Part shown: in pieces, positions 41,872 to 49,940 of the stretch | Layout: each line of letters begins with the position of its first letter | Position numbering within the stretch: the stretch's first letter is position 1 | Assembly: GCF_003719195.1 (NCBI RefSeq) | Contig: NZ_CP024996.1 | Span: 2,914,001-2,978,000, forward strand | Source: Herbaspirillum rubrisubalbicans | GTDB lineage: Bacteria > Pseudomonadota > Gammaproteobacteria > Burkholderiales > Burkholderiaceae_D | DNA length: 64,000 bases | Reading direction: 5' to 3' | The notes under the pieces: model-generated | What the model was told of the DNA's origin: nothing | The model's input: only the letters and a program-made list of their open reading frames with translations | Databases searched by the model: none | Program-made: the position numbers and the translations under genes

Positions 41872-42366
41872 ATGTCCAAACAGCACTATGAACAGCTGAT
41901 CCAGCAGCTCTGCAACCTATGCCAGATCAAAGGGGCGCAAGGCATCCTGGAGGGTGGGCCGGTGGCGGTCAACGACGTGGTGTTCTCGCTGGCGCACCAC
42001 GAGCAGCTTAGCCCTGACACGCTGCTGGTCTATTGCGACTTCGGCGCCGTGGAAGTCGGACGCGAAGCGCAAGCCTATAGCGCCCTCCTGGAAACCAATC
42101 TGCTGATGTATGCCGGTAACGGCCCTATGTATACGCTCTCGCCGGCGACCGGCCGCATCGTGTTTGCCAACCGCTACCGGCTCAGCGGCATGGATGCCGT
42201 CACGCTGCGTTCGATCCTGGCGCATCTGGCCGCCAAGGCCATGGACTGGCGCAAGGACCAGTTCCTCGATCCCCCGCCGGCCAAGCGCCACCATGGCAAT
42301 GCCAGCAAGATACCGCTGCTGTGGAGTAAACCGGACCGTGCACCGGGTGATGGCACCAAGCATTGA
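41872..42366 (+). CDS. Class I T3SS chaperone (CesT family), copy 2
   Basis: 164 residues. CesT fold with an N-terminal helix (HYEQLIQQLCNLCQI), strands (DTLLVYCDFGAVEV; GRIVFANRYRL) and SALLETNLLMYA, clearly paralogous to the chaperone at 37762-38211. It has an extra basic tail (PAKRHHGNASK). It directly follows the racemase-like gene by about 30 bases, so the racemase-like or ATP-grasp protein is its likely client, which supports their being secreted. Confidence 0.8.
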   Translation: MSKQHYEQLIQQLCNLCQIKGAQGILEGGPVAVNDVVFSLAHHEQLSPDTLLVYCDFGAVEVGREAQAYSALLETNLLMYAGNGPMYTLSPATGRIVFANRYRLSGMDAVTLRSILAHLAAKAMDWRKDQFLDPPPAKRHHGNASKIPLLWSKPDRAPGDGTKH

Positions 42367-42411
42367 GAAAGTGCGCGCCGTTCAAACGTAGATGGCGCGC
42401 CTCCATTGACC

Positions 42412-42446
42412 ATGCTGCCTGCCTTGTTGGCAGGCAGCATTTTTTT
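42412..42446 (+). terminator. Strong rho-independent terminator at the end of the T3SS island
   Basis: ATGCTGCCTGCC-TTGTT-GGCAGGCAGCAT followed by seven T. It ends the plus-strand ATP-grasp/racemase/chaperone transcript and faces the convergent CapA-like gene. Confidence 0.9.
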
Positions 42447-42458
42447 CAGGTGCCTGGT

Positions 42459-43841
42459 TCAGGCCAGGCTGATGATCCCCAGTTCACCCGCGATCTCGAT
42501 CTGGGTGCCATAGGCGGCAGAGAGCCGTTGCAGACGTTGCAGAATGCGCTGGGCATCCTGGCCATGGGCGATGCGTGGAATGCCGCGATCGGCATCGCGC
42601 TCACCCGCCCAGTGCATTTCGATGGGATGCAGCATGATCTGCTGCAGTCGGCCACGGCTGTCATAGCGATTGACGGCCACTACGCTCTCATACCACACCT
42701 GTTCTTTGAATACACCATGCACGCGCCGATGTTCCATGAACTCGGCCTCGGTCATGGACATCGGCTCGACCTTGTCTTTCTCGTGTTCATCCCGGGTGAT
42801 AGGCTGCTGCTGGTTCTCCATGAAGAAGAAATTGCCCAGCGAGTAGTAGATCGGCTTGCCCTTGTAGATCTCGATGCCGCGCAATTGATGCGGACCATGG
42901 CCGATAAAGGCGTCAGCGCCATTATCGATGGCCTGGCGCGCGAACTGCGGCATGAAATCTGGCGGGGTTTCGCAGAAATTTCCGGGTTCATGCGTATGCA
43001 TGGAAGCGATGGCGAAATCGGCGCTCTGCTTGCCCTGGCGCAGGTGATGGATGATTTCCTTGCGGTCACGCTCATCCATGGTGAAGGTGAAATCAACGCC
43101 CTCACCGACCTCTTCGCTGGCGCGGTACTTGACGTCGAACAAGGTCACCGTGCCATTGCGCCCATCCGCAGCAAGGATGGACTTGCGCATCATGCCCTTG
43201 GGTAGCGCATCACGAATGGCAGCCAGCATCGCCAATCGCTGCGGCGAAACGAGGACATGACGCGTGGTGCGCAAGGCATTGAGGCCGGGGCGTCCCGGAA
43301 TCTGGCCCAGCGGATCGATGGCACGGGCGTTGGCTTCAAAGCGCGACGCCAGCGCTACCATGGCCACGCGCGCAGCAGGTGTGCACAGGAAGCGCGCAGC
43401 ACGGGCCTGAGCCAGGGTCTCGCCTGTTCCGGCGTGGACCATGCCGACCTTGTCAAACAGCGCATCCGTATAGCGCATCCCCTCCACCCCCCAGTCGGTG
43501 GTGTGGTTGTTGGCGCGGCTCATCAGATTGAAGCCCATGTCCTTGATATCCTGAGCTACCGCAGGCGTGCTGATGAGCCAGGAACCGCCGGCCAGCGCCG
43601 ATGGGTAACCGCCGAAACGCTGTAGATCGATAGCGGTTCCTTCGAAATTACCGAAAGTGACATCCCCGCTCTTGAGCAAGGCGATCAGATCGGGGCTCTT
43701 GCGCTGCAGTCGTGGAAAGATGGTATCGGTCAAGATCAGGTCGCCTGCTGCTACCAGCGTGAAGCCATCAGGCAGGTTGGCATCCATCCAGGAAGGGGCC
43801 AGTGTCCCTTCTTCGTGATGGGCGTCTTGCTTGTCGTTCAT
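42459..43841 (-). CDS. CapA-family (poly-gamma-glutamate synthesis-like) metallophosphatase-fold protein
   Basis: 460 residues. The PGA_cap fold is clear: VAAGDLILTD, GDVTFGNFEGTAID, LMSRANNHTTDWGVEGM, IASMHTHEPGNFCE, and AIDNGADAFIGHGPHQLRGI followed by SLGNFFF. No signal peptide or membrane anchor is seen, unlike capsule CapA, so a cytosolic hydrolase role is likely. It lies with peptide uptake and N-formylglutamate hydrolase genes, suggesting work on glutamyl or related amides. Confidence 0.85.
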   Translation of the reverse strand: MNDKQDAHHEEGTLAPSWMDANLPDGFTLVAAGDLILTDTIFPRLQRKSPDLIALLKSGDVTFGNFEGTAIDLQRFGGYPSALAGGSWLISTPAVAQDIKDMGFNLMSRANNHTTDWGVEGMRYTDALFDKVGMVHAGTGETLAQARAARFLCTPAARVAMVALASRFEANARAIDPLGQIPGRPGLNALRTTRHVLVSPQRLAMLAAIRDALPKGMMRKSILAADGRNGTVTLFDVKYRASEEVGEGVDFTFTMDERDRKEIIHHLRQGKQSADFAIASMHTHEPGNFCETPPDFMPQFARQAIDNGADAFIGHGPHQLRGIEIYKGKPIYYSLGNFFFMENQQQPITRDEHEKDKVEPMSMTEAEFMEHRRVHGVFKEQVWYESVVAVNRYDSRGRLQQIMLHPIEMHWAGERDADRGIPRIAHGQDAQRILQRLQRLSAAYGTQIEIAGELGIISLA

Positions 43842-43880
43842 AGCGGCTCTTTCATTACGTTAGGCGGGTCGGGATCGTGG

Positions 43881-44732
43881 TCATCGGTCGGCGCCGATAC
43901 CGTCCCAGCAGGCGCGCGCCAGGCGGCCCAGGGTGTTGAAGGCCGACACGTAGCCAGGCAGACCGTCAGGCATTTCCCAAGGCACCTGGTCAGTGTAGCC
44001 GGTCAGGATGAACAGGGGCTGGTCGTTGCGGAACACGATGCCGCCATCCATGCGACCGCGCTTGCCGGTCCCCCCCTTGTGCGCCACCTTGGTGTCTGAG
44101 GGCAGCAGAGAAGCCATTTTTGTCCGTAACTTCTGCCAGCTCAAGACCTCGATGGCGAAGGCGCATTGTTGTGGCGTGCAGCCCAGACGCTGCGCGACCT
44201 CAGGATCGGTACTGCCCTTGAGGATCAGGTCATAGAGCAATCCCTGGTCGCAGGCACTGATGGTGGTGACTTCGTCGAGCTTGTGATCGGTCGGCATATC
44301 CGGGCGCGGCACCGAGTTCCGGTGGAGCGTATTACGCATTCCGATGGAATGGCAGAATTCATTGACCTCATCCAGGCTGATGCGCTCCATCACCATGGCC
44401 GTGCAGACGTTGTCGCTGACGATGATCATCTGGACCAGGGCGTCGCGCAGGCTGATGGTGAACCCGGGCGTGAGGAACTTGAACGTACCCGAGACCACGC
44501 CTTTGCGCAGCCGTTCCTCGTACAGGATGGGGGCATTGAGATCGAGCCGGCCCTGGTTGATGGCCCGCAGCACGGCCATCAGGATCGATGTCTTGCGGGT
44601 GCTTCCCGACGGAAATGCGACATGTCCATCGCGATCAGCCTCTTCACCGGTGACCAGGTTCTTGAAATACCAGGCGGTCACATAGGGTTGCTCATCGCAG
44701 ATGGCGTTGAGGCGCGCTACCAGATCTTGCAT
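43881..44732 (-). CDS. Serine hydrolase of the beta-lactamase-like fold
   Basis: 283 residues. It has the S-x-x-K motif FPSGSTRKTSILMAV (Ser/Lys), VSDNVCTAM as the S-D-N motif, and HKGGTGKRGRMDGG as the K-T/S-G-like box (KGGTGK). No signal peptide is seen, so it is not a periplasmic resistance enzyme; cytosolic peptidase or amidase activity is more likely. AAGGAAATCAAG precedes the chosen ATG. It belongs to the peptide-use cluster. Confidence 0.8.
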   Translation of the reverse strand: MQDLVARLNAICDEQPYVTAWYFKNLVTGEEADRDGHVAFPSGSTRKTSILMAVLRAINQGRLDLNAPILYEERLRKGVVSGTFKFLTPGFTISLRDALVQMIIVSDNVCTAMVMERISLDEVNEFCHSIGMRNTLHRNSVPRPDMPTDHKLDEVTTISACDQGLLYDLILKGSTDPEVAQRLGCTPQQCAFAIEVLSWQKLRTKMASLLPSDTKVAHKGGTGKRGRMDGGIVFRNDQPLFILTGYTDQVPWEMPDGLPGYVSAFNTLGRLARACWDGIGADR

Positions 44733-44793
44733 CTTGATTTCCTTTTTAGACAATTTCAGATTCGGTGCAACGTGAGGAGAAGGCGGTCCCACC

Positions 44794-45684
44794 TTACGGC
44801 GCCCGCTTGGCCGACGACTCCTGGTTCATCTCTTGCGTCAGGTGTTCGGCCAGCGAACCCAGGAAGCTGCTCAGGTCATGCTGCAGCCGGTCGAACCCCT
44901 CATGTTTCTCGCAACGCTTCTCGTTCATGTAGACACTGCGCTTGATTTCGATCTGGATGCTATGCCGTGCCTGCGTTGGCGCTCCGTAATGCTGGACGAT
45001 GTAGCCGCCCTGGTAAGGAGTATTGATCCTGACGCGGTAGCCGCGCCGGTCAAACTCACTGGCGATCCACTCCGTCAGTGCACTGCTGGCAGAGATACCC
45101 TTGCGGTCGCTGACCACGATATCGGGACGTTCTGCACCATTGTCCACGTTCATGGCGTTGCCCACCGACTTCATCGAATGGCAGTTGATGTGCCAGACTC
45201 GACCGAAGCGTTGTACGGATTCATCGAGCAGCGCCTGCAAGACAGTGTGGTAAGGCTGGTAGTAATGGCGCAATCTGTGTTGTACCTCTTCAATGTCCAG
45301 CTTGCCCGGATACATGGGGATGCCCGGCAACGCATGGCGCCGGATCAGGCCCATACCACGACTGCACGCGGCTGAAGGCGTCACTGTATCGGGCCAGGGC
45401 TGCACCAGCATGTCCTGGTCGATATCGTCGGGGGCGCGATTGGGATCGATGTAGGCGCGCGGAAATCGAGCCGACAGCAAGGCGCCTCCGACCGACGGCG
45501 TGTAGTCCCATAATTCATCGACGAAAGCATCCCAGGTCGTCTGCAAAGCATCGGCAGGCGCGACGATGCCGCTGTTGAAGGGATAGAGCGTGCCGCTGTG
45601 GGGCGAATCGACTACCAGCGGCAACTGGGCCTCGCTCACTCCGGGGCGCTGTAGTGCATACACTTGATTGACTGACTTGATCAT
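44794..45684 (-). CDS. N-formylglutamate amidohydrolase-like enzyme
   Basis: 296 residues. FGA family features are present: PLVVDSPHSGTLYP, the central RAYIDPNRAPDDID, VWHINCHSMKSVGNA and PYQGGYIVQHYG. The family hydrolyses N-formylglutamate or similar N-acyl amino acids; metal ligands (His, Asp, Glu) are present. The in-frame start at 45714 would overlap the dppF stop. Placed with a peptide transporter rather than with hut genes, so it may act on other N-acyl amino acids. Confidence 0.85.
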   Translation of the reverse strand: MIKSVNQVYALQRPGVSEAQLPLVVDSPHSGTLYPFNSGIVAPADALQTTWDAFVDELWDYTPSVGGALLSARFPRAYIDPNRAPDDIDQDMLVQPWPDTVTPSAACSRGMGLIRRHALPGIPMYPGKLDIEEVQHRLRHYYQPYHTVLQALLDESVQRFGRVWHINCHSMKSVGNAMNVDNGAERPDIVVSDRKGISASSALTEWIASEFDRRGYRVRINTPYQGGYIVQHYGAPTQARHSIQIEIKRSVYMNEKRCEKHEGFDRLQHDLSSFLGSLAEHLTQEMNQESSAKRAP

Positions 45685-45713
45685 TGCTTTTTCCGTTGGT
45701 CGCTTCGACGCCA

Positions 45714-46703
45714 TCAGGCGCCATTGAGATGGCAGGCTGACCAGTGGCCATCACCGATGCTGCGCAACATCGGCCGCTCCTGGCTGCAGCGAAGCATGGC
45801 GCGTGGGCAGCGCGGGTGAAAGGTACAACCGGCAGGTGGATTGAGCGGACTGGGCAGCTCACCCTGGATCGGCCGGTGATCCACCACCTTGGCATCAAGC
45901 CGTGGTGCATCGGCCATCAGCGCCTGGGTATAGGGATGATTGGGCCGTGCGAACACCGACCGCTTGTCGGCAATCTCCACGATGCGGCCGAGATACATGA
46001 TGGCCACTCGGTCCGCGATGTATTCCACCACGGCCAGGTTATGGCTGATGAAGAGGTAGGTCAGTTGCTTGGTCTCGCGCAGTTCCATGAACAGGTTGAG
46101 AATCTGCGCCTGCACCGAGACGTCCAGCGCCGAGACGGCCTCGTCGCAAACGATGAACTTTGGATCCAGTGCCAGCGCCCGCGCAATTGCAATGCGCTGG
46201 CGTTGTCCGCCCGAGAACTGGTGCGGGTAACGTCCGGCATAGGACGGGTCCAGACCGACCTGCTTGAGCAGATCGGCAACGAAGGCCGAGGCATTCTTAC
46301 GCTCCACCAGGCCGTGATACACGGCCGCTTCGCTGATGACCTGATCGATGCGCTGGCGGGGGTTGAGCGAGGCATACGGATTCTGGAACACCATCTGGAT
46401 ATTCAGATGTGTCTGCAGACTCGGCTTGGTCATATCCTCGCCTTCAAAGGAGAGACTGCCACTGGTAGCCGGCAGCAGGCCGGCGATCATCCTGCCCACA
46501 GTGGACTTGCCACAGCCCGATTCACCGACCAGCCCCAGCACTTCACCGCGCTCTATGCTCAGCGATACTTCGTTGACTGCGTACACCCTTTGCGCCGGCG
46601 GCTTGGTCAGTCCTAGCTTGCCCATCACGCGGGTGAGCCCGCTGCTCTTGAGGCTGAAGCTCTTGCTCAATTCATTGGTCGTCAGCATTGTCGTCATCCT
46701 CAT
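45714..46703 (-). CDS. dppF: Oligopeptide/dipeptide ABC transporter ATPase (DppF-like)
   Basis: 329 residues. Walker A GLVGESGCGKSTVGR, signature FSGGQRQRIAIARALALDPK, Walker B FIVCDEAVSALDV, and the C-terminal oligopeptide-family domain with CTFHPRCPRAMLRC. It pairs with the ATPase gene upstream, overlapping its stop as ATGA. It supplies energy for uptake of peptides or similar compounds. Confidence 0.9.
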   Translation of the reverse strand: MRMTTMLTTNELSKSFSLKSSGLTRVMGKLGLTKPPAQRVYAVNEVSLSIERGEVLGLVGESGCGKSTVGRMIAGLLPATSGSLSFEGEDMTKPSLQTHLNIQMVFQNPYASLNPRQRIDQVISEAAVYHGLVERKNASAFVADLLKQVGLDPSYAGRYPHQFSGGQRQRIAIARALALDPKFIVCDEAVSALDVSVQAQILNLFMELRETKQLTYLFISHNLAVVEYIADRVAIMYLGRIVEIADKRSVFARPNHPYTQALMADAPRLDAKVVDHRPIQGELPSPLNPPAGCTFHPRCPRAMLRCSQERPMLRSIGDGHWSACHLNGA

Positions 46704-47659
46704 GCGCTCAGTGGGTAGAAGCAGCGATGTTCTCGCCCGCCTGCGGCAACTACCGGTGGAATGGTCTGGCAAGCTCGTTCTGCACGGCTGCAGCGCGGCG
46801 CGAACGCACACCCGGGCGGCAGGCGCAGCAAGGGCGGCGTCGCACCAGGAATGGAATAGAGCCGCTTGCCCTGGTACTCGGCCTGCGGCAGCGAATCGAT
46901 CAATCCTCGCGTGTAAGGATGCAGCGGCTGCTGGATCACCTGCTGTACGGGGCCGCGCTCGATGATACGGCCGGCATACATCACGCACAGATCGTCGGCC
47001 AGATCCTTGACCACACTGATGTCATGCGTGATCCAGATCAGGGCCGTCCCACTTTCTCGCGCCAGTTGTTTCATTTCGTACAGAATCTGCGCCTGGATCG
47101 TCACATCCAGGGCCGTGGTCGGCTCATCGGCGATGATCAGATCAGGATGATTGATGATGGCATTGGCGATGGCCACGCGTTGCCGCATCCCGCCGGACAT
47201 CTCGTGCGGATACACACGCATACGTTCTTCAGGGGCCGGGATGCCGACCCGCCGCAAGGCATCGCAGACCCGGGTCTCGATCTCCTTGCGTGACGCCTTG
47301 CGATGGATTGCAATGGTCTCGCCCAGTTGTGCGCCGATGCGCATGACCGGGTTCAGGGACATCATCGGATCCTGGAACACCATCGCAATGCGATCCCCGC
47401 GCAGCTGACTCCAGCGCTTGGCGCTGGCTTCCCGCAGGTTCTCGCCCTTGAAGATGATCTCGCCGCCCGAGATGCGGCCCGGTGCATCAATCAGATTCAT
47501 CAGCGAGAAGGCGGTCACCGACTTGCCCGACCCGGATTCGCCGACGATACCCAATACCTTCCCTTTTTCCAGCGTGAACGAGACATCATCCAGCGCCTTG
47601 GCCACGCCCGCTCCCGTGTGGAATTGTGTGACCAGATTCCTGACTTCCAGCAGTGCCAT
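46700..47659 (-). CDS. dppD: Oligopeptide/dipeptide ABC transporter ATPase (DppD-like)
   Basis: 319 residues. Walker A GIVGESGSGKSVTAFS, signature MSGGMRQRVAIANAI, Walker B LIIADEPTTALDVTIQAQ, and the C-terminal CAFAPRCSRAERAC motif, which in this family can bind an iron-sulfur cluster. Second ATPase of the heterodimer. Confidence 0.9.
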   Translation of the reverse strand: MALLEVRNLVTQFHTGAGVAKALDDVSFTLEKGKVLGIVGESGSGKSVTAFSLMNLIDAPGRISGGEIIFKGENLREASAKRWSQLRGDRIAMVFQDPMMSLNPVMRIGAQLGETIAIHRKASRKEIETRVCDALRRVGIPAPEERMRVYPHEMSGGMRQRVAIANAIINHPDLIIADEPTTALDVTIQAQILYEMKQLARESGTALIWITHDISVVKDLADDLCVMYAGRIIERGPVQQVIQQPLHPYTRGLIDSLPQAEYQGKRLYSIPGATPPLLRLPPGCAFAPRCSRAERACQTIPPVVAAGGREHRCFYPLSA

Positions 47660-47668
47660 CTTCGCTCC

Positions 47669-48634
47669 TTATACGTCCAGTTTGGGGTTGAGAACCAAGC
47701 GCAGTTGGTCGCCCACCAGACTCACCGCCATGACCAGCAATACCAGCGCCACACCAGGGAAGACGCTGATCCAGTACTGGTTCGAGAGCATGTAGTCAAA
47801 ACCGTTGGAAATGAGCAGACCCAGTGAGGGCTTGGTCTGGGGCAGGCCGATACCCAGAAAACTCATGGTCGCCTCCAGCGTGATGGCATTGGCCATCTGG
47901 TTGGTAGTAGTGACGATCAGCGGCGCCACGCAGTTGGGCAGCACATGGCGGAACATGATGCGACGTGCCGGCAACCCTTGGCCCAGGGCTGCCTCGATGT
48001 AGTCCTTGCCACGCTCCACCAGTGCCGCGCCACGCACATTGCGCGCGAAGATAGCCCACTGCACCAGCACCAGCGCCATCAGCGTCTTGTCCACCCCCTG
48101 CCCCAGTACGGCCAGCAACACCAGCGCCACCAGGATCGTCGGCACACTCAGTTGCACATCGACGATACGCATGAGCAAGGCATCCACCTTGCCACCAAAG
48201 TAGGCCGAGATCAGCCCCAGGCTGGTGCCCAGCACCAGCGCCACCAAGGCGCTGGCCACCCCGATACCCAGGCTGATGCGCAAGCCATAGAGAATGGCGC
48301 TGAGCATGTCGCGACCGGCACCGTCGGTGCCCAGCACGTAGCGCATGGTGTGGTCGGTACTGAGGGTTCCGGGACTGCGTTCGGCTTCCAGGATGGACAC
48401 CTTGGTCAGGTCATAGGGGTCCTGCGGAGCAATCAGCGGTGAGGCCACCGCCGCCACGACCATGAGGGCCAGCAGCAGCGCCGCTGCCGTGCCGATGCGG
48501 CTCTTGAAGAAACGCCTGGCCAGCACGCGCCAAGGCGACTCCGACGCCCGTGCATCCCCCACCGGCCTGGCTGCGCCATCCGTGGGCTCAACCTGCGCTG
48601 CCAGCACTCCTGTCTCGATATCATTGATCATCAT
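47669..48634 (-). CDS. dppC: Peptide ABC transporter permease (DppC-like)
   Basis: 321 residues, about six membrane helices, with the N-terminal OppC-type segment (PWRVLARRFFKSRIGTAAAL) and the EAA-loop region (YIEAALGQGLPARRIMFRHV). It pairs with the DppB-like permease to form the channel. Confidence 0.9.
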   Translation of the reverse strand: MMINDIETGVLAAQVEPTDGAARPVGDARASESPWRVLARRFFKSRIGTAAALLLALMVVAAVASPLIAPQDPYDLTKVSILEAERSPGTLSTDHTMRYVLGTDGAGRDMLSAILYGLRISLGIGVASALVALVLGTSLGLISAYFGGKVDALLMRIVDVQLSVPTILVALVLLAVLGQGVDKTLMALVLVQWAIFARNVRGAALVERGKDYIEAALGQGLPARRIMFRHVLPNCVAPLIVTTTNQMANAITLEATMSFLGIGLPQTKPSLGLLISNGFDYMLSNQYWISVFPGVALVLLVMAVSLVGDQLRLVLNPKLDV

Positions 48635-48647
48635 TATGTTTGCCTCT

Positions 48648-49619
48648 TCAAGCCGATTTGGTCCGCAAGCGCGGGTCCAGGATCAGATACAGTACGTCCA
48701 CCACGAAATTGATCACCACATAGAGCAGCAAGACCACCATCAAGTAGGCCACCACCACCGGTCGGTCCAACTGCAGCACCGAATCGATGATCAGCTTGCC
48801 CATGCCCGGCCACGCAAAGATGGTTTCCGTGATCAGGGAAAAGGCGATCAAGTGACCGAACTCGATTCCCATGACCGTCACGATGGGAATCATCACGTTG
48901 GGGGCGATATGTCGCATCATCAACCGCACGGCGCCCACACCTTTGGCGCGCGCAAACTTGACGTACTCCTGCACCGCCACCTCGCGGGTGCCAGCTTCAG
49001 TCATGCGCATGACCAGGGCGATGTTGTGCAGGGCCAGCGTACAGGCTGGCAGCACGATGTATTTCAACCCTTCCCAACTGAGAAAGCTCACCTGCACCCC
49101 CAGCAGCGAAGTGGTCGGCCCGCGTCCGCCGGAGGGGAGCCAGCCCAGGTTGACCGAAAACACCAGAATCAGGATCAGACCCAGCCAGAACACGGGCACG
49201 GTCACGCCCAGCACCGAAAATCCCATGGCCAACTTGTGTACCCGACTACCGGGACGCAAGCCGGACCACATGCCCAGCGGAATGCCGATCACGGCCGACA
49301 GCAGCAAGGCCGCCACGGCCAGCTCGAAGGTAGCCGGCATACGTTCCAGGATCAGACCGATGGCCGGCTGGTTGAAGACAAAGGAGTTGCCCAGATCGCC
49401 ATGCAGCGCATTGCTCACGAATCGCAGGTATTGCTGATACATCGGCAGATCCAGCCCGAGCGCATGGGTGGCGCGCTGTATCTCTTCCAGTGGAGCATCC
49501 GGCGCCACCAGCAAATGAATGGGATTACCCACCAGATTGATCCCGACGAAGGCCAGGATCGACATGACAAAGATCACCAGCACGCTTTGCAGCGCACGCC
49601 TCAACAACATCTCAAACAT
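48648..49619 (-). CDS. dppB: Peptide ABC transporter permease (DppB-like)
   Basis: 323 residues. N-terminal MFEMLLRRALQSVLVIFVMS and the EAA loop region (EYVKFARAKGVGAVRLMMRH) are typical of OppB/DppB. It heads the dppBCDF unit, since a terminator and a 320-base gap separate it from the binding-protein gene. Confidence 0.9.
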   Translation of the reverse strand: MFEMLLRRALQSVLVIFVMSILAFVGINLVGNPIHLLVAPDAPLEEIQRATHALGLDLPMYQQYLRFVSNALHGDLGNSFVFNQPAIGLILERMPATFELAVAALLLSAVIGIPLGMWSGLRPGSRVHKLAMGFSVLGVTVPVFWLGLILILVFSVNLGWLPSGGRGPTTSLLGVQVSFLSWEGLKYIVLPACTLALHNIALVMRMTEAGTREVAVQEYVKFARAKGVGAVRLMMRHIAPNVMIPIVTVMGIEFGHLIAFSLITETIFAWPGMGKLIIDSVLQLDRPVVVAYLMVVLLLYVVINFVVDVLYLILDPRLRTKSA

Positions 49620-49940
49620 CGTTCCGCTCCCATGTCGAATTCACGCCGGACCCTTCCCGCTCAATCAGGAGCCTGTCGCTCCAGCACCTCGAAGATCATG
49701 ATACGCTGTATCAATCAGCGATACTATATATTATCAAGCGATACCGTGTCAAACAAAGATCATCATCTGAAACATCTTTTTTCACACTGGAATTCCAGGC
49801 GAAAACCCATACCCAGAGCGGGATTGCGATTATTCCCGCGCCGTGCGAAGATGCCCTGCCTCAAGGAGAGCCCGTGGTTCACCCAAAGAAAAAAGGGAGC
49901 GCAATTTGCACTCCCTTTTTTGTCTTTCATGCCAACGTCC
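49620..49940. promoter_or_regulatory. Promoter region of dppBCDF with IclR-like operator
   Basis: 321 bases, AT-rich in the middle, no gene. It holds the palindrome TGATAC-GCT-GTATCA (49699-49713), two direct copies of GCGATAC (49718-49724 and 49738-49744) and, near 49891, the terminator of the binding-protein gene. The palindrome's half-sites recur upstream of the porin, so a shared regulator is plausible. Confidence 0.5.
49891..49922. terminator. Terminator after the peptide-binding protein gene
   Basis: A-rich arm, GGGAG-C-GC-AATTT-GC-A-CTCCC stem and T-run, symmetrical enough to act in both directions. It directly follows the stop at 49941 on the minus strand. Confidence 0.85.
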
